From Christensenellaceae bacterium (GTDB taxonomy: Bacteria > Bacillota > Clostridia > Christensenellales > Aristaeellaceae), in contig JAHHSO010000018.1 in NCBI GenBank assembly GCA_020025205.1, forward strand, positions 1 through 39,143: a DNA stretch of 39,143 nucleotides, written 5' to 3'. Position numbers and translations under genes: made by a program. A model generated the notes under the pieces. That model was not told where the DNA came from. It made no database searches and saw only the letters and a program-made list of their open reading frames with translations. This document shows positions 6,952 through 15,171 of this stretch, piece after piece. Every line of letters begins with the position of its first letter. The stretch's first letter is position 1.

Positions 6952-8052
6952 TCAGGCAAGTTCTTTTGCCGCGGCATCAAGGGCTTCGCGAATGACCTGA
7001 TCCATGTCGTAATATCGGTAGCTGCCCAGACGACCTCCAAAGAGGACGTCGTCCTGCGAATCAGCGAGTGTGCGGTAGCGCTGATAAAGGGCCTGATTGG
7101 CCTCGTCATTGATGGGGTAATAAGGCTCCATGCTCGGCTTCCATTCGCAGGGGTATTCCCGGCTGATTACGGTTTTCTTCTGCTGGCCGAATTCAAAGTG
7201 CTTGTGTTCAATGATTCGGGTAAAGGGCACGTCGGCGCTTGTGTAATTGACAACAGCACAGCCCTGCCAGTTGGAGGTGGGAAGAATTTCATCTTCAAAG
7301 GAGACCGTTCTGTATTCCAGACAGCCGTAGCGATAGCCGAAGAAAGCGTCAATGGCACCTGTATAAATGGTGCGAATTTTAGGAGCTGGATGCGTGCGGA
7401 TATAGTCAAAATAATCCGTATCCAGCAGCACATCGCTGCCTTTGAGCAGCTTTTCGATCAGCGCATTGTATCCCTCAACGGGAATGCCCTGATGCGGATC
7501 GTTGAAATAATTGTTGTCGTAGACAAAGCGGAGCGGCAGACGCTTGATGATGAAAGCGGGCAGTTCACGGCAGTTGCGCCCCCACTGCTTTTCCGTGTAT
7601 TCGCGGATGAGTTTTTCATAAATATCCTGCCCAACCAGACGCAGCGCCTGCTCTTCCAGATTTTCCGGCTCCATGTTTCTGTAAGGCGCGGTCTGCTTGG
7701 CGATGATTTCTTTGGCCTCTTCCGGCTGGGTGATATGCCACATTTTGGAGAATGTGTTCATATTGAAAGGCAGATTGTACAGTTCATCGTGATAGCGCGC
7801 GATGGGGGAATTGATGTAGTGATTGAATTTCACAAAGTGGTTGACATACTGCCAGACACCTTCGTCCTTTGTGTGGAAGATGTGCGCGCCATAGCGATGG
7901 ACGCGGATCCCTTCGATGGTTTCACAGTGGATATTGCCGCCTGTGTGGCTGCGCTTGTCTAGAACGAGACAGCGCTTTCCGGCATCTGTCATCTGGCGGG
8001 CAAACACGCTGCCGAACAGGCCGGCACCGACAATCAGATAATCGTATTCCAT
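6952..8052 (-). CDS. glf: UDP-galactopyranose mutase
   Basis: 366 residues, the normal length. It converts UDP-galactopyranose to UDP-galactofuranose, the donor for galactofuranose in surface glycans. The FAD-binding GxGxxG (G9-A-G-L-F-G14) follows MEYDYLIV, with GGNIH at 38-42, the RYGAHIFHT motif, and the C-terminal GGRLGSYRYYDMD segment that holds flavin and substrate. The ribosome binding site GAGGAGG is adjacent. It follows the GT2 gene by nine bases in the same operon. The implication is that this strain makes a galactofuranose-containing polymer. Confidence 0.97.
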   Translation of the reverse strand: MEYDYLIVGAGLFGSVFARQMTDAGKRCLVLDKRSHTGGNIHCETIEGIRVHRYGAHIFHTKDEGVWQYVNHFVKFNHYINSPIARYHDELYNLPFNMNTFSKMWHITQPEEAKEIIAKQTAPYRNMEPENLEEQALRLVGQDIYEKLIREYTEKQWGRNCRELPAFIIKRLPLRFVYDNNYFNDPHQGIPVEGYNALIEKLLKGSDVLLDTDYFDYIRTHPAPKIRTIYTGAIDAFFGYRYGCLEYRTVSFEDEILPTSNWQGCAVVNYTSADVPFTRIIEHKHFEFGQQKKTVISREYPCEWKPSMEPYYPINDEANQALYQRYRTLADSQDDVLFGGRLGSYRYYDMDQVIREALDAAAKELA

Positions 8053-8061
8053 AATGCCTCC

Positions 8062-9078
8062 TCAGTTGAAGCCGACAACCTTCTGACTGATTTCGTAGCC
8101 GAAAAGAGTCAGTTTACGCCCAATTGGGCCGGGCATGAGCATGAGCAGTTCGATTGGGCGATAGCGCAGAATCTTGTAGACTTCCGGATAGGTGCTGCGG
8201 ATGTTGTCCCAGAGTGTCTTGCGCTTTTCTAATGCTTCTGGCGTTCCGGCTTTGGTAAGCAGCGCGGTGGACACGGTTGTAATGATTTCCAGATAATTGC
8301 GCATGTATTTGAATTTCTTGGGATGATTCAGATGAAGAAGGTCCACGCGCTCAAACATCAGGCGGTTGACCAGCAGCTGCTGGTCGATGCGCTTGATCAT
8401 AATGCTTTCCTGAACGGACTGATCTTCGCGGCCGATGAAATAATGATAGAAATTGACATCGAGATAATACATTTTTTCAACGCGCGCCAGCGGAATGTAA
8501 ACATACAGATCGTCCACGTAGAAGGTGTGCTTTGGCAAATCAATGTGGCAGCTGCGCAGAAAATCCGTTCGATAGATGACAGAGTGCATGAGCAGATACT
8601 GCCCCAGATGGAAGTGCTTTACCTGATCCCATGTAAATGTGCAGCTGCACGGGAGTGCGTTGGCATAGCGCATGACGTGCTTATGCGTGACGCCGAGTTT
8701 GTCATAGACAAAATTGCTGATGACAAGGTCAAGAAAGTTTTCTTCCCGGGCGTGCTCGCGCAGCACGGAGAGCAGCTTGGGATAAGCGTCCTGATCGACC
8801 CAGTCGTCCGAATCGACCACTTTGAAATAGAGGCCGGACGCTTCCTGAAGACCGCGCATGACGGCATCGCCGTGACCTCCATTTTCTTTGTGGACAGCGC
8901 GCACAATGCCGGGATAGCGGCGCTCAAAGTCGTCCGCGATCTCGGCGGTTCGATCTTTGGAACCGTCATCAATAATGAGAATTTCCACCTCGTCGCCGCC
9001 GGGCAGGAGACTTTCCACTGCATGATGCAGATAATCCTGCGAATTGTAGCTTGGGATGGCGATGGTCAGCAGTTTCAT
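8062..9078 (-). CDS. Family 2 glycosyltransferase
   Basis: 338 residues with an N-terminal GT-A domain: LTIAIPSYN at the start, LIIDDGSKDRT around 34-44, and the metal-binding D89-S-D91 in VVDSDDW. The C-terminal ~150 residues are the variable acceptor part, without clear membrane helices. The start at 9078 is set by AGGAAGG upstream; a longer in-frame start at 9108 has no ribosome binding site. It is the first gene of a two-gene operon with glf, so galactofuranosyl transfer is an attractive guess, but donor and acceptor are not determined by sequence. Confidence 0.9.
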   Translation of the reverse strand: MKLLTIAIPSYNSQDYLHHAVESLLPGGDEVEILIIDDGSKDRTAEIADDFERRYPGIVRAVHKENGGHGDAVMRGLQEASGLYFKVVDSDDWVDQDAYPKLLSVLREHAREENFLDLVISNFVYDKLGVTHKHVMRYANALPCSCTFTWDQVKHFHLGQYLLMHSVIYRTDFLRSCHIDLPKHTFYVDDLYVYIPLARVEKMYYLDVNFYHYFIGREDQSVQESIMIKRIDQQLLVNRLMFERVDLLHLNHPKKFKYMRNYLEIITTVSTALLTKAGTPEALEKRKTLWDNIRSTYPEVYKILRYRPIELLMLMPGPIGRKLTLFGYEISQKVVGFN

Positions 9079-9113
9079 GGCGAGTATCCTTCCTAAAAAT
9101 GAATTCAAAATGA

Positions 9114-9144
9114 AAGCCCGCAGCCAAAAAGGTGCTGCGGGCTT
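9114..9144 (-). terminator. Terminator of the 4-TM protein gene
   Basis: Perfect 11-bp GC-rich stem (9114-9124 with 9134-9144); on the minus strand it is followed by TTCATTTT. It lies between the 4-TM gene and the GT2 gene, for which I find no strong promoter, so partial read-through may feed GT2-glf. Confidence 0.7.
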
Positions 9145-9171
9145 ATCGTTTTCCTTCAGGTCAAAGCCCGA

Positions 9172-9579
9172 TTACTTTTTGGCTTTGCGCATTTTGGTAT
9201 ACAGGGAGATTTCAGCGACCACGAATGAGACGACCATCATAACGCAGCAGACGATGAAGCGCGTGTCGAAGGAAGTCTTATCAATGCCAACCATCACAAC
9301 GGAAATGTCCCAGTACATGGCATAGATGAATTCAAGGAAACCGATGCCGCTGAACGCACAAAGCGCGGCAGGAACAAAATTTCCCAGCTTCACAAGCGCC
9401 ATTACAAGTGCAGCGGGCAGAGCCGCTGCGAACGTATAGAAGATGTTGGCGGCATAATACTGGTCGCCGGTGTACTGAACGTTATAGTAGATGCCGGTCG
9501 CCAGGCAGAGCACAGCTGCCAGACAGGCGGCATAAAAGCCAAAACCCTTCTGAGAAAGACTAAATTGAGAACGAGCCAT
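9172..9579 (-). CDS. Small membrane protein with four predicted helices, unknown function
   Basis: 135 residues with hydrophobic segments near 13-33, 42-63, 68-88 and 105-127 and a basic C-terminal tail (YTKMRKAKK). I recognise no domain. The start at 9579 is supported by AAAGGAG just upstream; longer in-frame starts lack one. It is transcribed away from the GH3 gene, and its promoter abuts the 20-bp-period repeat array shared with that gene, so the two are probably co-regulated. A role alongside the membrane-bound glycosidase (sensing, assembly or transport) is inference only. Confidence 0.7.
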   Translation of the reverse strand: MARSQFSLSQKGFGFYAACLAAVLCLATGIYYNVQYTGDQYYAANIFYTFAAALPAALVMALVKLGNFVPAALCAFSGIGFLEFIYAMYWDISVVMVGIDKTSFDTRFIVCCVMMVVSFVVAEISLYTKMRKAKK

Positions 9580-9711
9580 AAAAATGCTCCTTTCCGAAAA
9601 GTGAAGTAAACAGGCTGAAAACGCCATACAAGGCATCCGGAAACCGCATTTTCCGCATGCCTGATGTTCCTGTGCATTCTTTTGTGAAAAGCACACGTTT
9701 TCTCTATCGGT

Positions 9712-9741
9712 ATTATGGCATAAATAGAATCTGGATGTCAA
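9712..9741 (-). promoter_or_regulatory. Promoter of the 4-TM protein gene
   Basis: On the minus strand, TTGACA (9736-9741), 18-bp spacer, CATAAT (9712-9717). The -35 box lies ten bases from the first unit of the repeat array. Confidence 0.6.
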
Positions 9742-9750
9742 ATCAAAAAA

Positions 9751-9920
9751 GCACGAAAATGAGTAAAAAAGCACGAAAAAACAAACGAATACGACAAAAT
9801 TTAAACAATACACGACAAATGCTTAAATTTTGCGACAAAAAAAGAGCGCGGACAATAGGGAGTATTCTTTGCGACACAAGTTTATCCATACGCGCCAAAG
9901 TTATGAAATTTTATCAAAAT
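9751..9920 (+). repeat. Array of 20-bp-period direct repeats, putative operator array
   Basis: In the 489-bp gene-free stretch 9580-10068, a short core of the form GCACGAAAA or (A/G)CGACAAA recurs with a period of about 20 bp. Units start near 9751, 9771, 9791, 9812, 9832, 9871 and 9891, with weaker ones near 9848 and 9911. The first two share an identical 9-mer exactly 20 bp apart, and the third and fourth share ACGACAAA 21 bp apart. Units therefore lie on one face of the helix. The array fills the space between the divergent promoters of the 4-TM gene and the GH3 gene. It is too short-period and too degenerate for CRISPR. Confidence 0.65.
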
Positions 9921-9931
9921 TCGTTTATAAT
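9901..9931 (+). promoter_or_regulatory. Promoter of the GH3 gene, activator-dependent type
   Basis: Perfect TATAAT at 9926-9931. The matching -35 window (about 9901-9909) has no TTGACA-like hexamer. It is overlapped by the last repeats of the array, the usual layout of a promoter that needs an activator. The leader to the GH3 start is about 130 nt. Confidence 0.5.
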
Positions 9932-10068
9932 AAAAATTAAAGATGTATACGTACCGAACCGATGTTCTTCTTACAAGAGGGATGGAGGTTCGGCGGCGCA
10001 GTGTCACCGCATGGGCAGGGCGCAGACGCATTTTCAGTTTGTTCAAAGGAAAGAGAGGAGACAGATTG

Positions 10069-13000
10069 ATGAAGTCCTCCACGAAATCGACGACACTCAA
10101 GAAGGTATTTTTGAATGTCATGGCTGCGCTTCTGGCCATTGTCTACACAGGCAATATCATTGCTGTTGAGAATGCCGGCGCGATCAACTCCGCGCTGGGT
10201 ATTTCCACGTATAAAATGGTCAGCAGAAGCGGAGCTGAAAACACCGAGTACACCCGCTATTATGAGAGCAAGTTTGACTCCGTTAAGGATCTGAAGGCTG
10301 CCGGCCTCGCCAAGGTGCGCGAGGTGGAGGCTGAAGGCGCTGTGCTGCTCAAAAATGATAACAACACCCTGCCGCTTAAAACACAAGATGTTTCCCTGCT
10401 TGGTGCAACGGCCATCTCCCCTGTGTACGGCGGCACGGGTTCCGGCGCGGTTTCCGCTGCGGATGCGCCGACCTATGTGCAGGCGATGACCGAGGCTGGC
10501 TTCAATGTCATCAACACCGCCATGCTCGACTGGTATAAGCAGAACGAGCTGGGGCGTGATTTCAGTTCCAGCAAGAATGATATCAATGAGGCCTCATGGA
10601 AGAAGCTGACCAAGGAAGGCCAGGTTGATCTCATCGGTAAGGGAGAAACCGCGATTTTCGTCATCGGCCGTGTCGGCGGCGAGGCCAACGACCTCAAGAG
10701 CGTCGATCACAATGACGGCAGAAACGGCGACTATCTGCGCCTGAACAAGGCCGAATCTTCTATCCTCAAGGGCCTGAAGGAAATGAAGGATGAAGGAAAG
10801 ATTGCTTCCATCGTCGTGCTGTTTAACAGCGCCAACCCGGTGTCTGCTGACTTTATCAATGATGAAGAGTATGGCGTAGACGCGGCCCTGTGGATTGGCT
10901 CTGTCGGACAGACTGGTTTGTATGCTGTGGGCGACATTCTCAACGGCACTGTCAACCCGTCCGGATCGCTGCCGGACACCTGGTGGATGGACAATCTGCT
11001 TGATCCGGCGATGGCCAACTTCGGCGCCTACACCTATGCGGATGCCGACAAATATGATTTCGGCCCGTCCCCGCGTGCTTTTAACAACTACGTGGTCTAT
11101 CAGGAAGGCATCTATGTAGGCTACAAGTACACCGAAACCCGCTATGAAGATCAGGTTCTTGGCACTGAAAACGTGGGCGATTATGCGTACAATGACGTGG
11201 TTGCGTATCCGTTCGGCTATGGCCTGAGCTACACCACGTTCACCATGTCCGACATGAAGGTTGAGAAGACCGGCGAAGGTTTGGACACGGCGTACAATGT
11301 CAGCGTCAAGGTTACCAATACCGGCGATGTGGCGGGCAAGAAGGCTGTGCAGATCTATGCGCAGAAGCCGTACACCCAGTATGATATCGACAACCAGATC
11401 GAAAAGGCTGCCGTTGAGCTGATGGGCTATGGCAAGACGGAGCTTCTCCAGCCGGGCGAGAGCGAAGTGGTGAGCGTCAGCGTTCCCGAGTACTTCCTCA
11501 CGTCTTATGATGCGCTGGGCACGGGCACGTTCATCCTCGATGCGGGCACCTACTACCTGACCGCAGCGGACAACGCGCATGCGGCTGTCAACAACATCCT
11601 CACTGCCAAGGGCAAGACCGTGTCCGACGGCATGACCGCTGTGGGCAGCGCAAGCCTGACCTATGCGGTGGACTATGACTTTGACGCACAGACCTACAAG
11701 CAGGCCTACGGCACGGGCAACGAGGTAAAGAGCCTCTTTGCGGATACTGACATTAACCGCTATGACGGCCGCGGCGACAACAGCGTTCAGTACATCTCCC
11801 GCAGCAACTGGGAGGGCACAACGATGCTGTGGCATGCTGACGACGACGGTTACAACGATGCTTATGTGAGGCTGGCATTGACGCCGCAGATGGCGAAGGA
11901 CCTCGTTCTGGATGCGGAAGACATTCCGGCAGACGATGGGGTTGAATTCCCGACGATGGGCTCCAAGGAAACGGACATGCAGCTGATCGACCTGCTTGAG
12001 GACGACAACGGCAACCCGATTCCGTATGATGATCCGCTTTGGGAGCAGTTCCTTGATCAGCTGACCTATGGCCAGATGAGCAAACTCTGTGCGGTTGGCC
12101 TGCGCATGACGGTTGAGCTGAACGAAATCGGAAAGCCCGGCACGCTGGATCACAACGGCCCGAGCGGCGTGACCCAGGCGTACAAGAATGGTCAGAATGG
12201 CTACGCGGCCATCACCAAGGACCCGGACGGCGGACTGACCGGTACCTGCTATCCGTGCAACGGCATCATTGCTGCAACCATGAACGACAAGCTCGTTGCT
12301 GAAGTGGGCGAGATGATCGGTGAGGATGCCATGTGGGCTGGCTATGCCGGACTGTATGGCACAGGCCTCAACATCCATCGCACACCGTACGCGGGCCGCG
12401 TGTTCGAGTATTACTCTGAGGACAGCATCCTGACGGGTCTCATCGCGGCGAAGGAAACCGGCGCGATCCAGTCCAAGGGCGTGTATGTTTACAACAAGCA
12501 CTTTGTGCTCAACGATCAGGAACTCCAGCGTCAGGGCATTGGCACCTGGTGCAACGAGCAGGCCCTGCGTGAGATTTATCTGCGCGCATTTGAGCTGCCG
12601 ATCGTGTACGCGGATGCAAAGTGCGTCATGACCGCGTTCAACCGTTTGGGCGCTGTATGGTCTGGCGCGAAGTACAATCTCCAGACAGAGTGGCTGCGCG
12701 GTGAAGCAGGCATGACTGGCTTTGGCGTCACCGATATGTATGACAAGGTTTACATGTCCAAGCCGCATGAGGTGCTGGCGGGCAACGATATTCCGGATAA
12801 CTACCCGGGCACAACCGGCACAGGAGTGGAAGCGGATCAGGATGCGTCCAGCCTCGGCGCAGAATTTGCGGCCTATGGCCCGAATGGCTCCACGCCATCT
12901 GCCAGGGTGGCACAGGCGCTGCGCACGTCTTCTCATCGTCTCCTGTACACGGTGCTGCATTCCCGCGGCATGGATGGCATCAGCAGGGATACAGAGATCG

Positions 13001-13125
13001 TGAATGTCACGCCGTGGTGGGCGATGACGCTCAACATCGCACAGTATACGCTGGCAGCACTGACTGCGCTGGGTGCTGTAGTGATGGTTCTGGACATCGC
13101 AAAGCGTAAGAAGGGCGAGAAATAA
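10069..13125 (+). CDS. Membrane-anchored glycoside hydrolase family 3, inverted domain order
   Basis: 1018 residues. The domain order is inverted: an N-terminal membrane helix (about 13-33); the domain that is usually C-terminal in GH3 (starts at EAEGAVLLKNDNNTLPL, 87-103, to about 390); a fibronectin-III-like domain (about 391-510); a linker/insert; then the catalytic TIM barrel that is usually N-terminal (about 640-960). A second membrane helix near 986-1008 is followed by KRKKGEK. In the barrel, HNGPSGV (about 695-701), NIHRTPYAGRVFEYYSED and NKHFVLNDQE match GH3, and D889 in GVTDMYD is the expected nucleophile. Activity is probably beta-glucosidase or a related exo-beta-glycosidase. ATG 10069 follows AGAGGAG; the in-frame start at 9943 lacks a site. 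Strong codon bias suggests high expression. GH2 and a GPH symporter follow. Confidence 0.92.
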   Translation: MKSSTKSTTLKKVFLNVMAALLAIVYTGNIIAVENAGAINSALGISTYKMVSRSGAENTEYTRYYESKFDSVKDLKAAGLAKVREVEAEGAVLLKNDNNTLPLKTQDVSLLGATAISPVYGGTGSGAVSAADAPTYVQAMTEAGFNVINTAMLDWYKQNELGRDFSSSKNDINEASWKKLTKEGQVDLIGKGETAIFVIGRVGGEANDLKSVDHNDGRNGDYLRLNKAESSILKGLKEMKDEGKIASIVVLFNSANPVSADFINDEEYGVDAALWIGSVGQTGLYAVGDILNGTVNPSGSLPDTWWMDNLLDPAMANFGAYTYADADKYDFGPSPRAFNNYVVYQEGIYVGYKYTETRYEDQVLGTENVGDYAYNDVVAYPFGYGLSYTTFTMSDMKVEKTGEGLDTAYNVSVKVTNTGDVAGKKAVQIYAQKPYTQYDIDNQIEKAAVELMGYGKTELLQPGESEVVSVSVPEYFLTSYDALGTGTFILDAGTYYLTAADNAHAAVNNILTAKGKTVSDGMTAVGSASLTYAVDYDFDAQTYKQAYGTGNEVKSLFADTDINRYDGRGDNSVQYISRSNWEGTTMLWHADDDGYNDAYVRLALTPQMAKDLVLDAEDIPADDGVEFPTMGSKETDMQLIDLLEDDNGNPIPYDDPLWEQFLDQLTYGQMSKLCAVGLRMTVELNEIGKPGTLDHNGPSGVTQAYKNGQNGYAAITKDPDGGLTGTCYPCNGIIAATMNDKLVAEVGEMIGEDAMWAGYAGLYGTGLNIHRTPYAGRVFEYYSEDSILTGLIAAKETGAIQSKGVYVYNKHFVLNDQELQRQGIGTWCNEQALREIYLRAFELPIVYADAKCVMTAFNRLGAVWSGAKYNLQTEWLRGEAGMTGFGVTDMYDKVYMSKPHEVLAGNDIPDNYPGTTGTGVEADQDASSLGAEFAAYGPNGSTPSARVAQALRTSSHRLLYTVLHSRGMDGISRDTEIVNVTPWWAMTLNIAQYTLAALTALGAVVMVLDIAKRKKGEK

Positions 13126-13159
13126 AAACTGAATGACCGCCGGCTGTCCGGCGCTCATG

Positions 13160-13194
13160 ATCCCCCTCAGCTAAGTACCTTTGTTGAGGGGGAT
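13160..13194 (+). terminator. Terminator-like hairpin between the GH3 and GH2 genes
   Basis: Perfect 10-bp stem (13160-13169 with 13185-13194), followed only by TATTTC. It may terminate part of the GH3 transcripts and lower expression of GH2 and the symporter. A smaller GCCGG/CCGGC hairpin lies just before it. Confidence 0.6.
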
Positions 13195-13237
13195 TATTTC
13201 ATTCAGGGGTTACAGAAAGAAGCAAAGGAACAGAAAC

Positions 13238-15151
13238 ATGAAAAAGAGTCTGATGAAGAACTGGCAGTTCACCGGGCCCGACGCAAAGACGGAAACGGTC
13301 TGCCTGCCGCATACATGGAATAACCTGGACGGACAGGACGGCGGTAATGATTATTGGCGCGGCACCTGCACGTATGAAACGATGTTTTCCATGCCTGCGT
13401 TTGATGCGCAGAACCAGTGCGTGTATCTGGAGTTTGAAGGTGTCAATGCTTCCGCAGATGTGATGCTCAATGGTCAGCCCTGCATGCACCACGATGGCGG
13501 ATATTCGACGTTCCGCGCTGATGTGACAGCACTTCTCAGGGAAGAGAACGTGCTGAACGTGCGTGTGGACAACAGCGTGAACGATCACGTGTACCCGCAG
13601 AAGGCGGACTTCACATTTTATGGCGGCATTTATCGCGATGTCAATTTGCTCGTTGTCAACAAGAAACATTTTGATCTGGACTACTTCGGCGGCTGCGGAC
13701 TCAAGGCTGTGCCGGAACTGACGGACGGACATGCAAAGATTACTGTCAATACCTGGCACAATGCGCCGGAAGCACAGGTTGTGGTCACGCTTTTCCAGGC
13801 GGACGGACAGGAAGCAGCCCGCGCTGAAGGAAAGGACTGCGTTCTGGAGCTGGATAATCCGCATCTGTGGGACGGCGTCAAAGATCCATATGTATACACA
13901 ATCTGTGCGCAGCTTGTGGAAAACGGCGAGGTGCTCGATGAGGTGCGCAAACGCATCGGCCTGCGCACATTCCGCGTGGATCCGAAGAAAGGCTTCTTCC
14001 TCAATGGACGCAGCTATCCTTTGCATGGTGTTTCCCGCCATCAGGATCGAAAAAAGATGGGCAATGCCATCAGCAAAGCGGAGCATGACGAAGATCTTGA
14101 GCTGATCCGCGAGATCGGCGCCAACACCATTCGGCTGGCGCACTATCAGCACGATCAGTATTTCTATGACCGCTGCGATGAAATGGGCTTTGTCGTCTGG
14201 GCAGAGATCCCGTATATTTCCGAGCATCTGCCCAATGGCAGGGAAAATACGATTTCACAGATGAAGGAACTGATTGTTCAGAACCATCATCACGCGAGCA
14301 TCATCTGCTGGGGTGTCTCCAATGAAATCACGATTTCTACAAAGGATAAGAAGGACATGCTGGACAACCATCATGTGCTCAATGACCTTTGCCATGAGAT
14401 GGACGAAACGCGACTGACTACGCTGGCGTGTTATGCGATGTGCGGCCCGTTTAACAAGGCGGCGCACATCACCGATCTGGTGGGGTGGAACCTGTATTTG
14501 GGCTGGTACGTTCCGGGGCTGTTCCTCAATGATCTGTGGCTTGGATTCTTCCATATGGTCTATCCGAATCGCCCAATTGGTTATTCTGAGTATGGATGTG
14601 AGGCCATGCCAAACCTGCATTCGGAGCATCCCAGACGCGGCGATCATTCCGAAGAATATCAGGCTGTTTATCACGAGTATATGCTCCGGTGCTTTGCACG
14701 ACGTCCGTATATGTGGGCCAATTATGTTTGGAACATGTTCGACTTTGCGGCGGATGCCCGCGATCAGGGTGGAGAACCCGGCATGAACCACAAGGGTCTG
14801 ATTACGTTTGACCGCAAGATCAAAAAGGACAGTTTTTATCTGTACAAGGCATTTTGGAGTGATGAACCGTTTGTCCATATTGCCGGAAAGCGCATGGTGG
14901 ATCGCACAGGCAGCAAGACGAAAGTGCATGTTTATACCAATCAGCCGCATGTGAAACTGTATAACAACGGCAGACTCGTGGCGGAAAGGGACGTGGACCA
15001 TACGGCGGTGTTCACAGTGGAAATGGAAAAGGTGAACCGCCTGACGGTTGAAGCGGGAGAACTGCGCGATCAGGCCGAGCTGCATCAGGTCGATCAGCCG
15101 AATCCGGCTTATAAAGTTGTCAAGAGCAGAAAAAAGAAAAACTGGGTCTAA
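13238..15151 (+). CDS. Glycoside hydrolase family 2 (beta-galactosidase/beta-glucuronidase type)
   Basis: 637 residues, cytoplasmic (no signal peptide). In order: a sugar-binding jelly roll (VCLPHTWNN, DYWRGTCTYE), an immunoglobulin-like domain, the TIM barrel, and a C-terminal beta domain (about 570-630). The acid/base is E363 in WGVSNEI and the nucleophile E451 in GYSEYGC. An N517-H-K519 motif stands after the nucleophile; NxK is a mark of beta-glucuronidases, but similar NDK sequences also occur in GH2 galactosidases of this general type, so the substrate is open. Start at 13238 follows AAAGGAA. Twenty bases separate it from the symporter gene, so the two work together on an imported beta-glycoside. 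Confidence 0.9.
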   Translation: MKKSLMKNWQFTGPDAKTETVCLPHTWNNLDGQDGGNDYWRGTCTYETMFSMPAFDAQNQCVYLEFEGVNASADVMLNGQPCMHHDGGYSTFRADVTALLREENVLNVRVDNSVNDHVYPQKADFTFYGGIYRDVNLLVVNKKHFDLDYFGGCGLKAVPELTDGHAKITVNTWHNAPEAQVVVTLFQADGQEAARAEGKDCVLELDNPHLWDGVKDPYVYTICAQLVENGEVLDEVRKRIGLRTFRVDPKKGFFLNGRSYPLHGVSRHQDRKKMGNAISKAEHDEDLELIREIGANTIRLAHYQHDQYFYDRCDEMGFVVWAEIPYISEHLPNGRENTISQMKELIVQNHHHASIICWGVSNEITISTKDKKDMLDNHHVLNDLCHEMDETRLTTLACYAMCGPFNKAAHITDLVGWNLYLGWYVPGLFLNDLWLGFFHMVYPNRPIGYSEYGCEAMPNLHSEHPRRGDHSEEYQAVYHEYMLRCFARRPYMWANYVWNMFDFAADARDQGGEPGMNHKGLITFDRKIKKDSFYLYKAFWSDEPFVHIAGKRMVDRTGSKTKVHVYTNQPHVKLYNNGRLVAERDVDHTAVFTVEMEKVNRLTVEAGELRDQAELHQVDQPNPAYKVVKSRKKKNWV

Positions 15152-15171
15152 TGCGAAGGGAGAAATAAACG

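Noticed and set aside
9751..9920. The 20-bp-period repeats as a CRISPR array
   Set aside because: Repeat cores are only 7-9 bases, units are 20 bp with no room for spacers, and there are no cas genes.
10594..13158. 854-codon open frame antisense to the GH3 gene
   Set aside because: Shadow of a highly biased coding sequence; histidine/arginine-rich low-complexity product without any family likeness.
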